A stretch of DNA of 64,000 nucleotides from Pleomorphomonas sp. JP5 (GTDB lineage Bacteria > Pseudomonadota > Alphaproteobacteria > Rhizobiales > Pleomorphomonadaceae): contig NZ_JAMDLI010000008.1 of assembly GCF_023721815.1 (NCBI RefSeq), positions 124,001-188,000 on the forward strand. The letters are read 5' to 3'. This document shows, piece after piece, positions 1-10,506 of the stretch. The notes below the pieces were generated by a model. The model saw nothing but the letters and a program-made list of their open reading frames with translations. It ran no database searches and was not told the origin of the DNA. How positions within the stretch are numbered: position 1 is the stretch's first letter; every line of letters starts with the position of its first letter. Both the position numbers and the translations under genes were made by a program.

Positions 1-965
1 ACGTGCTCGTAGGTGCGCGGATCCTTCAGGATCGCCGATGCATGGATACCGGCCTTGGTGGCGAAGGCCGACAGGCCGACATAGGGCGCATGCCGATTGG
101 GAGCGCGGTTGATGATCTCGTCGAAGGCTCGCGACACCTGCGTCAGGGTCTTCAGCTGCTCCACGGTCACGCCCGTGTCGTAGCGATCGGCAAACTCGTC
201 CTTCAGAACCAACGTCGGCAATATGGTGGTGAGATTGGCGTTGCCGCAGCGTTCGCCGATACCGTTCAGCGTCCCTTGCACCTGACGTGCTCCGGCACGG
301 ATGGCGGCCAGCGAGTTTGCCACCGCCTGCCCGGTGTCGTCGTGGGCGTGGATACCCAGGCGATCGCCGGGGACCTGCCCCGTGACGGCCGTGACGATTT
401 CCATGACATCGTACGGCATGGAACCGCCGTTGGTGTCGCACAACACCACCCAGCGGGCGCCGGCCTCGAAGGCCGTCCGGGCACAGGCAAGAGCGTAATC
501 GGGATTGGCCTTGTAGCCGTCGAAGAAATGCTCGCAGTCGACGATAGCCTCGCGGCCCGCCTTGACGGCAGCCTCGACCGACTGGCGGATACAGTCGAGG
601 TTGTCCTCAAGCGTCGTCTTCAGCGCGACGTCGACGTGATAGTCCCAGGACTTGGCGACGAATGTCACCGCGTCGACCGGCGCGGCGAGCAGCGCGGCCA
701 CGCCAGGGTCGTTAGAGAGCGACACACCCGGGCGCTTGGTCATGCCGAAGGCGGCAAAGCGCGCCTTCGTCACCCGCTTTTCGGCGAAAAAGGCATCGTC
801 GGTCGGGTTGGCGCCGGGATAGCCGCCCTCAATGTAGGAAAGGCCCAGCTCCTCGATAAGGCGCGCGACGATGATCTTCTCCTCGACCGAGAAGTCGATG
901 CCCGAGGTCTGGGCTCCGTCACGCAGCGTCGTATCGTAAAGATAAAGGCGGGCCTTGTCCGTCAT
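1..965 (-). CDS. cimA: (R)-citramalate synthase, 3' end beyond window
   Basis: Partial gene: the start is inside the window and the C-terminal part lies beyond base 1. The enzyme condenses acetyl-CoA with pyruvate to citramalate, the first step of the threonine-independent route to 2-oxobutyrate and isoleucine. The protein starts MTDKARLYLYDTTLRDG, where DTTLRDG is the hallmark of the HMGL-like TIM barrel (LeuA/CimA/NifV), followed by IEGGYPGANP, which is typical of CimA rather than LeuA. A later HAHDDTGQAVANS segment supplies the metal-binding histidines. The visible 321 residues cover the catalytic barrel; the regulatory LeuA-type C-terminal domain would be outside. It lies downstream of pip, GFA and cysS on the same strand, and the cysS-cimA pairing is common in Hyphomicrobiales. 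A LeuA paralogue is the main alternative but fits less well. Confidence 0.9.
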   Translation of the reverse strand, partial: MTDKARLYLYDTTLRDGAQTSGIDFSVEEKIIVARLIEELGLSYIEGGYPGANPTDDAFFAEKRVTKARFAAFGMTKRPGVSLSNDPGVAALLAAPVDAVTFVAKSWDYHVDVALKTTLEDNLDCIRQSVEAAVKAGREAIVDCEHFFDGYKANPDYALACARTAFEAGARWVVLCDTNGGSMPYDVMEIVTAVTGQVPGDRLGIHAHDDTGQAVANSLAAIRAGARQVQGTLNGIGERCGNANLTTILPTLVLKDEFADRYDTGVTVEQLKTLTQVSRAFDEIINRAPNRHAPYVGLSAFATKAGIHASAILKDPRTYEH

Positions 966-1025
966 GGTCGCGCACTCATTTGATAATCGGCGAGCGAGGT
1001 CCGCTCGCCTTGGGCTCGGTTCAAC

Positions 1026-1979
<954 letters not shown>

Positions 1980-2459
1980 TCAGGCTTTCGGCAACGGCCA
2001 GACGGCGGTGTCGTGGTCGGGATGCTGGTTGGAAATCACGTCGTTCAAAAACTCTGCCCCCTCGAAGCCTTCGTCGGTCCGGACACGCTTCAGAGACGGC
2101 AGGCTCGCAGTGAAGGGCAGTTCGGCCTCGACACCATACTGGACGGTCGGCGGCAGCGCTGCCGGATCGTCGAGCGCGCCGGCGGCGATCGACGGTTCGA
2201 AACCGTCCGCCTCGTAGGTGAGCGGCGTGCCGCAGTCGGCGCAGAAGGCGCGCAAGACGTGGTTGGACGAGCGGTAGATCTTCCGCTCCCCGCGCGTCCA
2301 GGTCACCCCGCCGGATTCGAAGGCAACGAAGGGCGCGAAGTAGTTGCCGACAGCCTTCTGGCACATGCGGCAATGACAGATCGACACGGACGAGACTTTG
2401 CCGGCATCGCAGGAAAAGCGGATGGCGCCACACTGGCAGCCGCCGGTCAGAATGGTCAT
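1980..2459 (-). CDS. GFA/CENP-V-fold zinc protein
   Basis: A 159-residue protein of the glutathione-dependent formaldehyde-activating (GFA) fold. It shows the usual zinc ligands: GGCQCGAIRF at the N terminus (CxC), CHCRMC at about residue 30 and a later FCADCGTPL. Members bind zinc and sometimes glutathione, but the formaldehyde-activating activity has been disputed for the family, so the substrate is unknown. A good Shine-Dalgarno sequence (AAGGGGAAA) precedes the ATG. It sits between cysS and pip with short gaps, so it is probably part of the same transcript. Confidence 0.85.
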   Translation of the reverse strand: MTILTGGCQCGAIRFSCDAGKVSSVSICHCRMCQKAVGNYFAPFVAFESGGVTWTRGERKIYRSSNHVLRAFCADCGTPLTYEADGFEPSIAAGALDDPAALPPTVQYGVEAELPFTASLPSLKRVRTDEGFEGAEFLNDVISNQHPDHDTAVWPLPKA

Positions 2460-2487
2460 GGCGTTTCCCCTTGGTGCTTGAGGACGT

Positions 2488-3993
2488 CTACCTCTTGACG
2501 TCCCAACTGGTTTCTATCTCGCCGGTATCCTTGTTCTTCGTGTCCTTCAGGACCACGCCCATCGCGGCGAGCTCGTCGCGAATGCGGTCGCTTTCGGCGA
2601 AATTCTTCGCCTTGCGCGCATCGAGGCGGGCGGCGATCAGCGCCTTCACCGTGGCTTCGCTGACCCCACCCTTTGCTAGTACTGCGTCCGTCTTCTGTTT
2701 CTTCTGCTCTCTGAAAAGGGCTTGAAGCTGTTGAGCATTAGCTATGGCGAGTTGAACCTCTTCTGACCGATCAAAAACAGGCTGCACTGTCTTCCCTAGC
2801 AGTCCAACAAGGCGCATCGACCGGGCGAGCCCTCTCCGTGCTTCTTCGTCTCCATCTGCCCTGGATGCCAGGGAGTGCAGATTAGCCATCACAAGCGGCG
2901 TATTCAGATCGTCACAGAGCGCATCGATTACCTCGACCGGAGGGGCCTCCCAAAACTCCGCCAAATGCAGCGCCTGGATCTTCTCGTGCCACTCGTCGAG
3001 CGTCTTCCAACCGTCTTCCAGACCCTTGATCGTGAAGTCGATCGGCTGGCGGTAGTGCGTCTTCAGCATGTTGAAGCGCAGGACCTCGCCCGGCCAGTCG
3101 TCCAGCAGCTCGCGGATCGTGAAGAAGTTGCCGAGCGACTTCGACATCTTCTCGCCCTCGACCTGCAGGAAGCCGTTGTGCATGAAGATGTTGGCCATCA
3201 CATCCTTGTGGAAGGCGCAGCGCGATTGGGCCACTTCGTTCTCGTGATGGGGGAACACGAGATCGACGCCACCGCCATGGATGTCGAAGGTTTCGCCAAG
3301 GTGCTTCCAGCTCATGGCCGAGCACTCGATGTGCCAGCCTGGCCTCCCCCTTCCCCACGGGCTGTCCCAGCCGGGCTCGTCGTCCGACGACGGTTTCCAC
3401 AGCACGAAGTCCATCGGATCGCGCTTGTAGGGCGCCACTTCGACGCGGGCGCCTGCCATCATGTCATCGAGCGAACGGCGCGCGAGCTTGCCGTAGTCGG
3501 CCATGGCCGGCACGTGGAACAGCGCATGCCCCTCGGCGACATAGGCGAAGCCACCTGAAATCAGCCGCTCGATGATGGCGATCATCTCGGCGATATGTTC
3601 GGTGGCGCGCGGCGTCACCGTCGGCTTGAGGCAGCCGAGGTCGGTCACGTCCTGTTCAAACTGGGCGTAGGTCTTCTCGGTCAGGTCGCGGATCGCAGCG
3701 ACCGGCGCCACGCCCGGATAGTCGCGGGCAGCGCGCGCGTTGATCTTGTCGTCGACGTCGGTGATGTTGCGCACGTAAGTGACGTGCGCCTCGCCGTAGA
3801 GGTGACGCAGCAGACGGAAGAGCACGTCGAAGACGATCACCGGCCGGGCATTGCCGATGTGGGCGAAGTCGTAGACGGTCGGGCCGCAGACGTACATGCG
3901 AACGTTGCCGGCATCGATCGGAACGAAGTCGTCCTTGCCACGCGTCAGCGTGTTGTAGAGCCTGATTGCCAAAAGCCCGTCTCCCCTTGCCAT
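2488..3993 (-). CDS. cysS: Cysteinyl-tRNA synthetase
   Basis: Class I aminoacyl-tRNA synthetase that charges tRNA-Cys in the cytoplasm. The ATP-binding signature is present as HIGN (residues 45-48), preceded by the zinc-ligand cysteine in [11 protein letters not shown] (Cys36). The second signature is exact (KMSKS in [12 protein letters not shown]). The zinc-site segment WHIECSAMS and HHENEVAQS are also present. I place the start at the ATG giving [15 protein letters not shown] (501 residues); an in-frame ATG 48 bases further upstream would only add an unconserved extension. The gene heads a leftward run with GFA, pip and cimA. Confidence 0.96.
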   Translation of the reverse strand: MARGDGLLAIRLYNTLTRGKDDFVPIDAGNVRMYVCGPTVYDFAHIGNARPVIVFDVLFRLLRHLYGEAHVTYVRNITDVDDKINARAARDYPGVAPVAAIRDLTEKTYAQFEQDVTDLGCLKPTVTPRATEHIAEMIAIIERLISGGFAYVAEGHALFHVPAMADYGKLARRSLDDMMAGARVEVAPYKRDPMDFVLWKPSSDDEPGWDSPWGRGRPGWHIECSAMSWKHLGETFDIHGGGVDLVFPHHENEVAQSRCAFHKDVMANIFMHNGFLQVEGEKMSKSLGNFFTIRELLDDWPGEVLRFNMLKTHYRQPIDFTIKGLEDGWKTLDEWHEKIQALHLAEFWEAPPVEVIDALCDDLNTPLVMANLHSLASRADGDEEARRGLARSMRLVGLLGKTVQPVFDRSEEVQLAIANAQQLQALFREQKKQKTDAVLAKGGVSEATVKALIAARLDARKAKNFAESDRIRDELAAMGVVLKDTKNKDTGEIETSWDVKR

Positions 3994-4193
3994 CAAACGC
4001 GATAATACGTCACCACCGGGCCGGCCGGGGGAAGCCATCATCCGTTCTGGTCTTCGGAAAGATCGTGACGGGGACGTCCGCGGCCGGCGTGAAGCTCAGC
4101 CACAAATAATGCAAGCGGTAATGGTGATGCGCGCGTCCCGGAACATGGCCGTCGATATGCCGCGAAACGCGGTTCGTCGTCAAGGGAAGCGGT

Positions 4194-4235
4194 AAAAAAA
4201 CGGCGTCGGCACCTCGACGATAGCGATGCGCCGAC
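4194..4235 (-). terminator. Intrinsic terminator after creA
   Basis: On the minus strand, just after the creA stop, arms GTCGGC and GCCGAC (plus-strand 4230-4235 and 4205-4210) can pair across a 19-base loop. They are followed by GCCG and then seven T (plus-strand A run at 4194-4200). The loop is rather long but the U tract is strong. Confidence 0.6.
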
Positions 4236-4243
4236 CCCCCTGT

Positions 4244-4774
4244 CTACTTCAGCCAGTCGCCGCACTTCAGCGCCGGGGTGTCGCCCCAGGGCATGATCGG
4301 CACGCTGGAGGTCGAGTTCTTGGGGCTACCCTCGATCAGCTTGTCCGAATAGACGATATAGACGAGGACGTTGCGCTTGGCGTCGCAGCCCCGGACGATC
4401 TGCATCTTCTTGAAGAACAGCGAACGGCGCTGCTTGTACATGTCGTCGCCCTGCTCGAACTTCTCCTTGAAGCTGATCGGGCCGACCTGCCGGCAGGCGA
4501 GCGAGATGTCGGAGGTTTCCTCGGCGAGACCGAACATGCCTTCGACGCCGCCTTTCTCCGGCAGCGTGAAGTGGCAGGCGACGCCCTCCACCAGGGGGTC
4601 GTCGATGGCGTAGACGGCGAGCTTGTGGTCGGGCGTCAGGAAATGCCAGACCGTCGACCGCTTGAAGATCAGGTCGGGTTCGTCGGACGCCGCCGATGCG
4701 ACCGTGGGAACGACAGCGGCGAGACCCAGGGCGACAATCCCCAAGAACGACTTCACGACATCACGCATTTTCAT
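4244..4774 (-). CDS. creA: CreA family periplasmic protein
   Basis: Small exported protein of the CreA family, whose biochemical role is unknown even in E. coli. With the ATG at 4774 (MKMRDVVK) the product is 176 residues and begins with a clear signal peptide ending near VASAASDEPD. The body carries family-typical segments such as CHFTLPEKGG, SLACRQVGPI and FFKKMQIVRGCDAKRN, with cysteines that may form periplasmic disulfides. An in-frame upstream start at 4810 would bury the signal peptide and is less likely. It is monocistronic, with its own terminator downstream. Confidence 0.88.
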   Translation of the reverse strand: MKMRDVVKSFLGIVALGLAAVVPTVASAASDEPDLIFKRSTVWHFLTPDHKLAVYAIDDPLVEGVACHFTLPEKGGVEGMFGLAEETSDISLACRQVGPISFKEKFEQGDDMYKQRRSLFFKKMQIVRGCDAKRNVLVYIVYSDKLIEGSPKNSTSSVPIMPWGDTPALKCGDWLK

Positions 4775-4855
4775 GGCATCCCGGCTATCGGCGGCCCGGT
4801 TGGGCTCCAACCGTCATGCCGACATATAAGCGCCCGTTGCGAGCGGCCAAGACCT

Positions 4856-5650
4856 TCAGTGAAAGACATCCTTGCCGAGCGCGGCCTTGGCAGCGGCCCG
4901 GAGTGTGTTTCCCAGCACGACATATCCGGCTGTCGAGAAATGGAGATTGTCGTCGGCATAGTTGCCGCAGGACAGCCGTTGCGCCGCAGCATTGGCTTGC
5001 CTCGACTTGTCGTACTGCCCGCAAGTGAAGGCGTCGTCGTCGATCGCAACGGCGTGCACGTTGGGCAAGCGGTCGGCGAGCGTTGCAATAGCCCGGTTCA
5101 CCTCAAGCCGCCGGTCGTCGAGGGCATGGAAATCGGCGCCGCGCGGCGGAATGGTCAGCACGAAGACAGGCGTCTTTGGCCAGATGACCTGAAGCCGCTC
5201 GACAATCGTCTCGATGCCGGTCGCCACCGCGCAGGCGGGCGTACCGGCGGCAAGATCGTTGGTTCCGATCAAGAGCGCGGCCGCCAAGGGACGAAGCGAT
5301 GAAAGGTCGGTGCTCTCCAGACGCCACAGAACGTTCGGCGCCCGGTCGCCACCCACTGCGAAGTCGTAGATCGAGCTCGATGGAAAAGCGGCCGGCAGAT
5401 CGCTGCGCCACCCCGCGAACAGCGAGTCGCCAATCAACACGATGTCGGCCCACTCCGGACGAGCCGCCTCTACCTTCAAGGTTTCCTTGAGGCTCGGGTA
5501 GATCAAGGTACGCTGCGGCGTCACGGTGAGGTCGATGGCGAGCGGATCGCACGTCGGTTCGCCGGCGCGAGCCTCAGCCAATGCCAAAAGGCAGAGGATG
5601 GCGGACAGGCCAACCCACCACCTCGTCGCGCTTCTGCCAGGGTTTTGCAT
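4856..5650 (-). CDS. SGNH/GDSL hydrolase, exported
   Basis: A 264-residue predicted periplasmic esterase or lipase of the SGNH superfamily. A signal peptide occupies about the first 30 residues (hydrophobic run then AEARAGEP). All four family blocks are visible: block I IGDSLFAGW (catalytic Ser), block II Gly in AVGGDRAPN, block III GTNDLAAG (Asn) and block V DDNLHFSTAG (Asp and His). The substrate cannot be told from sequence. It begins seven bases downstream of the gltX stop on the same strand, so cotranscription with gltX is likely although a functional link is not obvious. Confidence 0.88.
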   Translation of the reverse strand: MQNPGRSATRWWVGLSAILCLLALAEARAGEPTCDPLAIDLTVTPQRTLIYPSLKETLKVEAARPEWADIVLIGDSLFAGWRSDLPAAFPSSSIYDFAVGGDRAPNVLWRLESTDLSSLRPLAAALLIGTNDLAAGTPACAVATGIETIVERLQVIWPKTPVFVLTIPPRGADFHALDDRRLEVNRAIATLADRLPNVHAVAIDDDAFTCGQYDKSRQANAAAQRLSCGNYADDNLHFSTAGYVVLGNTLRAAAKAALGKDVFH

Positions 5651-5657
5651 GCAACGT

Positions 5658-7034
5658 TCAGCCTCCGGTCGCAGTCGACAGACGCTCCCTCACGGCCTTC
5701 GCGCCAATCAGAGGCAGGAGCGGAGCCAGCTCCGGTCCATGGTCCAGGCCGGTCAGCGCCTTGCGCAAGGGGAGGAACAGGTCGCGCCCCTTGCGACCGG
5801 TCCTGGCCTTCAAGGCCGTCGTCCACTCGCGAAAACTGTCGTCGGTCCACGGCTCCGGTGGCAGGACATCTCGCGCCGCCTCCAGGAACTCGCGATCGGA
5901 CTCGTCCACCAAGGAGGTGACCGGGCCGGTGATCAACTTCCACCATTCGGCAGCGTCGGAAAGACGTGTGCAGTTGCCCTTCACCGCCTGCCAGAAAGCC
6001 GGATGGGCGGGAATGCCAAGATCGGTCAAACGTTTGCGGACAGTGGAAAAGTCCAGCCCATGGACGATGCGGGCATTCAGCGTCTTGAGCTCGCTCGGAT
6101 CGAACCGGGCAGACGAGCGGGAAACGGCGGCGAGGTCGAAATCGGCGGCGAGCTCGTCGAGCGACCTGATCGTTTCGACGGCATGCGAGGTACCGACATT
6201 GACGGCCAGAGAGGCCACCGCCTGCGGTTCGTAGCCATCGGCGCGCAAGGTTCGCAAGGACAGCGATCCCGTCCGTTTGGAAAAGCCCTCGCCGGTTGCG
6301 TCGGTCAGAAGGTTGTGGTGGGCGAAAATCGGTACCGTCCCGCCCAAGGCCTCGAAGAGGGCCATCTGAACGCCGGTGTTGGTGATGTGGTCGCCGCCGC
6401 GAATGATGTGGGTGACGGACGTGTCGATGTCATCGACCACCGACGTCAGGGTATAGAGATAGGTGCCATCGGCCCGGATCAGGACGGGATCGGACAGGGA
6501 GGCGAGATCGACCGTTTCCTCGCCGCGGCATAGATCCTGCCAATGCACGACATGGCGGCTCGGCGACAGCGGGTCGCCATCGAAGTTGGGCAGCAGGAAG
6601 CGCCAGTGCGGCTGCCGTCCCTCGCCCTCCAGTCGGGCGCGGTCCGCATCCGTCAGCTTCAGGGCGGCCCGATCGTAGATTGGCGGCAAATGGCGAGCCA
6701 GCCGGCGCTTGCGGGCATACTCGAGTTCCTCGGCCGTCTCGTAGCAGGGATAGAGCAAACCCTTGGCGATGAGATCGGCCTTGGCCGCCTCGTAACGGTC
6801 GAGCCTATCCGACTGGCGGAAGGATGCATGCGGCCGGATGCCGAGCCAGGAGAGATCGGCGGCGATGTTGGCCGCGTACTCCTCGGTTGACCTGACACGG
6901 TCGGTATCATCGAAACGCAGGATGAACTGGCCGCCGGTCTTCAACGCGAACAGCCAGTTGAACAGCGCCGGTCGGGCGTTGCCGATGTGGATGTTGCCGG
7001 TTGGAGACGGCGCGAAGCGGACGACGGTGTTCAT
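5658..7034 (-). CDS. gltX: Glutamyl-tRNA synthetase
   Basis: Class I aminoacyl-tRNA synthetase for tRNA-Glu, and possibly also tRNA-Gln in organisms using the amidotransferase route. The N terminus carries [16 protein letters not shown] with the HIGN signature. The KMSKR loop appears as EGFSKRTGS, with Phe where Met or Leu is usual but the catalytic SKR intact. Length is 458 residues, normal for the bacterial enzyme. Alphaproteobacteria often carry two gltX paralogues; which one this is cannot be decided here. It lies between holC (84 bases upstream) and the SGNH hydrolase (7 bases downstream). Confidence 0.95.
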   Translation of the reverse strand: MNTVVRFAPSPTGNIHIGNARPALFNWLFALKTGGQFILRFDDTDRVRSTEEYAANIAADLSWLGIRPHASFRQSDRLDRYEAAKADLIAKGLLYPCYETAEELEYARKRRLARHLPPIYDRAALKLTDADRARLEGEGRQPHWRFLLPNFDGDPLSPSRHVVHWQDLCRGEETVDLASLSDPVLIRADGTYLYTLTSVVDDIDTSVTHIIRGGDHITNTGVQMALFEALGGTVPIFAHHNLLTDATGEGFSKRTGSLSLRTLRADGYEPQAVASLAVNVGTSHAVETIRSLDELAADFDLAAVSRSSARFDPSELKTLNARIVHGLDFSTVRKRLTDLGIPAHPAFWQAVKGNCTRLSDAAEWWKLITGPVTSLVDESDREFLEAARDVLPPEPWTDDSFREWTTALKARTGRKGRDLFLPLRKALTGLDHGPELAPLLPLIGAKAVRERLSTATGG

Positions 7035-7118
7035 GATCGTGGTTCTAGCTGAGAGCGGTGGCGAATGTCAGAGGTCTTTTCGGGACATGAACAAGTGGAA
7101 CGGGCAATTGTTGCCTTT

Positions 7119-7571
7119 TCATGCCTTGCGCGTCCATCGCGCCTCGCCATCCTGTTGCCAGTAGGTGACGTTCACGCCACGCTCCTTGAGCGTCTTCCAC
7201 GCGGCGCGGGCTTCGGCGCGAGCGGTCTCGTCGGTGCCATCGAAGATCAGCACGAGACGCTCGTAACGCTCAGTATCGTCGGGTAACGGCGCGCGGTCGA
7301 CCAGAAATCGAACGGTGGCGTCATTGGGGACCTCCGGACCGGCGGCAAGGTAGACCGGCTGCAACGTCGCATGGCCATCGGCGGCGGTGCCGTGCGGCAG
7401 GAAGGCCGCGTCGTCGAAGGTCCAGAGATGACTGTCGAGCGCTGCCAATCGCTCCGGCGTTCCGGCCTCAACCACCACGCGCCAGCCACGTTCGACCGAC
7501 TTCTGCAGAAGCACCGGCAGAACCCGTTCGAGAGGCTGTCCGTCGAGATGGTAGAAGAGGGCCTCAGTCAT
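7119..7571 (-). CDS. holC: DNA polymerase III chi subunit
   Basis: 150 residues, matching HolC, which links the clamp-loader psi subunit to single-strand binding protein at the replication fork. Recognisable are the start MTEALFYHL, the SVERGWRVVV segment, LDSHLWTFDD and the C-terminal W-K-x-L-K-E-R-G type helix followed by VTYWQQD. It follows pepA on the same strand, and the pepA-holC order is common in proteobacteria. A stable hairpin lies in the 60-base gap between the two genes. Confidence 0.93.
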   Translation of the reverse strand: MTEALFYHLDGQPLERVLPVLLQKSVERGWRVVVEAGTPERLAALDSHLWTFDDAAFLPHGTAADGHATLQPVYLAAGPEVPNDATVRFLVDRAPLPDDTERYERLVLIFDGTDETARAEARAAWKTLKERGVNVTYWQQDGEARWTRKA

Positions 7572-7597
7572 CGATCATTTCGCCCGACACACGGCAA

Positions 7598-7623
7598 CGG
7601 CCGGCGCCCGAAGGCACCGGCCG
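7598..7623 (-). other. Intercistronic UUCG hairpin between pepA and holC
   Basis: On the minus strand CGGCCGGTGCC, TTCG and GGCGCCGGCCG form an 11-pair stem (one G-U) closed by a C(UUCG)G tetraloop, the extra-stable class. No U tract follows on this strand, so it looks like an mRNA stability or processing hairpin rather than a terminator. Confidence 0.55.
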
Positions 7624-7631
7624 CGCTTTTC

Positions 7632-9125
7632 TCAGCTTTCGAAGCGGTTGCGCACCAGCCGGTCGAGCAGGCGCACGCCGAAGCCGGAGGCCCAGGCCCG
7701 GTTGATGTCGGTCTCCGGGCTCGACATGGCGGTGCCGGCGATATCGAGATGCGCCCAAGGCGTATCGCCGACGAAGCGCTTCAGGAACTGCGCCGCCGTG
7801 ATCGAGCCGGCGTTGCGGCCGCCCGAGTTCTTCATGTCGGCAAAGCGGCTGTCGATCAGCTTGTCGTACTCCGGCCCCATCGGCATGCGCCACAGGCGCT
7901 CGCCGGTGTCCTCGCCAGCCTTGACCAGATCACCGGCCAACTGATCATCGTTGGAGAAGAGCCCCGCCATCTGAGCGCCGAGCGCCACCACGATGGCGCC
8001 GGTGAGCGTGGCGAGGTTGATCATGAACGCCGGCTTGAAACGATCGGCCGCATACGTCAGCACGTCGGCGAGGACGAGACGCCCTTCGGCATCGGTGTTG
8101 ACCACCTCGATGGTCTGGCCCGACAGCGAGGTCAGAATGTCGCCTGGGCGGTAGGAGCCGCCGTCCGGCATGTTCTCGACGATGCCGAGCAGGCCGATGG
8201 CGTTGACCTTCGCCTTGCGGCCAGCCAGCGCACGGAACAGACCGGTGACGGCGGCAGCGCCGCCCATGTCGGCCTTCATGTCCTCCATGCCGCCAGCCGG
8301 CTTGATGGAGATGCCGCCCGAATCGAAGACCAGTCCCTTGCCGATGAACACGGCCGGCTTGTCGCCATCCTTGCCGCCGTTCCACTTCATGACGACCACG
8401 CGCGGCGGCCGGACGGAGCCTTGGGCCACGGCGAGCAAAGCGCCCATGCCGATCTTGCGCAGATCCTTTTCGCCAAGAACTTCAACCTCGACGCCCAGCT
8501 TCTTCAGCTTCTCGGCCTCGGCGGCGAACTCCTGCGGCCCGAGCGCATTCGGAGCCTCATGGACGAGGTCACGGGCAATCACGACGCCGTCGGCCACCGC
8601 CTCGACCTCGGCCCAGGCCTTCTTGAGCTTGCCGGCATGCTCGGCAACAACCGTGACGGCGACGGGACCGCCGGTCTCGTCCTTCTTCACCGTCTTGTAC
8701 TTGTCGAACTCGTAGGCCCTGAGGCGCAGGCCCAAAAGAAACTCGGCGCCCAGCTCGGGGCCAAGCGGACCAGCGGCTCCTTCAAGAACCACCGTCGCGG
8801 CCTTGATCTTGAGCTCCTTCAGCTTGCCGTAGACCTGCCCTCCCAGCTTCAGCGCGGCCGTCTCGTCGAACTCGGCCGCCGCACCCGTACCGGCCAGAAT
8901 CAGTCGGCCGACCGACAGGCCAGCCGGGGCGAGAAGATCGAGAAACGAGCCGGACTTTCCGGAAAAGCCAGTGGCCGCGACCGCACGATCGAGGCCGCCC
9001 GTCAACTGGTCGATCACGGCGCTTCCCATGGGACCGGCCTTGTTGTCCGGATCGACGAGAACGACCAATACCGGGGCATCAGCCTCGAGAGTCTTGGAGA
9101 AAGAAAGAGAGGGAGCAGCCGCCAT
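7632..9125 (-). CDS. pepA: Leucyl aminopeptidase (cytosol aminopeptidase)
   Basis: Family M17 dinuclear metallo-aminopeptidase that removes N-terminal residues from peptides in the cytoplasm. The signature [12 protein letters not shown] is exact, and upstream blocks [14 protein letters not shown] and [11 protein letters not shown] supply further zinc ligands and the catalytic lysine. I place the start at the ATG at 9125 (MAAAPSLSF), preceded by AGGAAG at good spacing; this gives 497 residues, normal for PepA. The divergent 229-base gap upstream must hold both its promoter and that of lptF. Confidence 0.95.
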   Translation of the reverse strand: MAAAPSLSFSKTLEADAPVLVVLVDPDNKAGPMGSAVIDQLTGGLDRAVAATGFSGKSGSFLDLLAPAGLSVGRLILAGTGAAAEFDETAALKLGGQVYGKLKELKIKAATVVLEGAAGPLGPELGAEFLLGLRLRAYEFDKYKTVKKDETGGPVAVTVVAEHAGKLKKAWAEVEAVADGVVIARDLVHEAPNALGPQEFAAEAEKLKKLGVEVEVLGEKDLRKIGMGALLAVAQGSVRPPRVVVMKWNGGKDGDKPAVFIGKGLVFDSGGISIKPAGGMEDMKADMGGAAAVTGLFRALAGRKAKVNAIGLLGIVENMPDGGSYRPGDILTSLSGQTIEVVNTDAEGRLVLADVLTYAADRFKPAFMINLATLTGAIVVALGAQMAGLFSNDDQLAGDLVKAGEDTGERLWRMPMGPEYDKLIDSRFADMKNSGGRNAGSITAAQFLKRFVGDTPWAHLDIAGTAMSSPETDINRAWASGFGVRLLDRLVRNRFES

Positions 9126-9354
9126 GATATCTTCCTGATTGCCGAGCACCCATCATCGAGTGCGGTCCGGACATGCCGGCCGAATGTGGCGCTTGATGGG
9201 AGAGAGAGCAAGACTGGAGTTTCGCTCCGACGCCGCCACCGACGACGGACGAGGAAGCGGATTCAAAAATTTACCCTTTTCGAGAAGGAAGAATTCACTA
9301 TAGGGCTGCTAGCCTCGGCTGTCCTGCCCTCGGCAGGCTCGACATGGATCAACG

Positions 9355-10506
9355 ATGCGACGTTTCGGCACCTACCTTTTCTCGCGAACGCTTTATGCCT
9401 TCCTCGGCGTGATGCTGACGCTCGCCGGCATCGCATGGGTGACCCAGGCGCTCCGCCGTTTCGATCTGGTCACCGCCAAGGGGCAGGCGATCGCCGTCTA
9501 TCTCGGCCTTACCATGCTCTCGATGCCACGCGTTCTCGGCGTGGTGGCGCCTTTTGCGCTGGTCGTGGCTCTCGTCCTGGTGTTGCAGCGGCTTCAGGCG
9601 GATAGCGGCATTGTCGCCATCACCGCGGCTGGCGTGTCGCAACGACGCTTCGCCCTGCCCTTTATCGCTGCGGCGCTCACGGTCTCCGCTTTCGTGGCCG
9701 TGCTGGCCTTCTGGATCGCCCCGACGTCTTCGCGCACCGTCTACGACATGATGCGGACGGTGCGGGCGGATATCGTCGCCAACGTCATACAACCCGGCCG
9801 CTTCACCCAGATCGATGCCGGACTGACCTTTCACATTCGCAATCGCGATGGGGACGGGTCGTTGCTCGATCTGTTCATTCTCGACGACCGCAGTCCCGAG
9901 TTCTCCTACACCTACTCCGCCAAGCGCGGCCGCGTCGCAGAGGTGATGGGCCGACCGATGATCGTGATGGAACAGGGAACCGTCGAGCGGAAAGCCAAGA
10001 ATGGCGGCGCCAATACCTTCGTTACCTTCGGCTCCTACGCCTTCGACCTCAGCCAGCTCACATCGAAGGCCGGCGATGCCAGCTACGGCCTGTCGGAGCG
10101 AACGCTCGGTGAGTTGTTCGAGATGCGCAAGACGGACGACGATCCGGAAATCGCCCCGGAAATCATGAACCGCATCGCCGAGCCGATCTATCCGTTGGCC
10201 CAAGCGCTCGCCGTGTTCCTGTTCCTCGGCTTTCCGACCAGCAATCGTCGTGGCCAGACGCTGCCGGTGACCATGGCCATCATCGTGGGATCGGTGGTCC
10301 GCGTCCTCGGTTTCGCCGTCATGGGCATCTCCAAGGGATCGCCCGAGATCTCCTTCATGGCCGTCATCGCGCCGTCGCTGCTCGCCGTCGTCTTCGCGGT
10401 GATGATCGGCGTCGGCGTCCATCCGTCCGTTTCCACCGGCCCTGCCGACAAGCTGATCGAACGCCTGAGGCGTGCGATGGCAGGCCGCCAGGAGGCCGCC
10501 CGATGA
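9355..10506 (+). CDS. lptF: LPS export permease LptF
   Basis: Inner-membrane permease subunit of the LptB2FG transporter, which lifts lipopolysaccharide out of the inner membrane onto the LptC-LptA bridge. The 383-residue protein has the YjgP/YjgQ layout: two N-terminal transmembrane segments (about residues 12-32 and 55-80), a third at about 100-125 after GIVAITAAGVSQRRF, a periplasmic jellyroll domain, and three C-terminal membrane segments beginning at YPLAQALAVFLFLGFP. Its last four bases overlap the lptG start (ATGA), implying translational coupling. Confidence 0.93.
   Translation: MRRFGTYLFSRTLYAFLGVMLTLAGIAWVTQALRRFDLVTAKGQAIAVYLGLTMLSMPRVLGVVAPFALVVALVLVLQRLQADSGIVAITAAGVSQRRFALPFIAAALTVSAFVAVLAFWIAPTSSRTVYDMMRTVRADIVANVIQPGRFTQIDAGLTFHIRNRDGDGSLLDLFILDDRSPEFSYTYSAKRGRVAEVMGRPMIVMEQGTVERKAKNGGANTFVTFGSYAFDLSQLTSKAGDASYGLSERTLGELFEMRKTDDDPEIAPEIMNRIAEPIYPLAQALAVFLFLGFPTSNRRGQTLPVTMAIIVGSVVRVLGFAVMGISKGSPEISFMAVIAPSLLAVVFAVMIGVGVHPSVSTGPADKLIERLRRAMAGRQEAAR

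Noticed and set aside
4038-4265. 75-codon minus-strand frame between creA and cysS
   Set aside because: Arg-rich, unconserved in character, and it spans the creA terminator.
7371-9605. 744-codon plus-strand frame opposite holC and pepA
   Set aside because: PepA and HolC are unmistakable on the other strand; the frame runs into lptF in the wrong phase.
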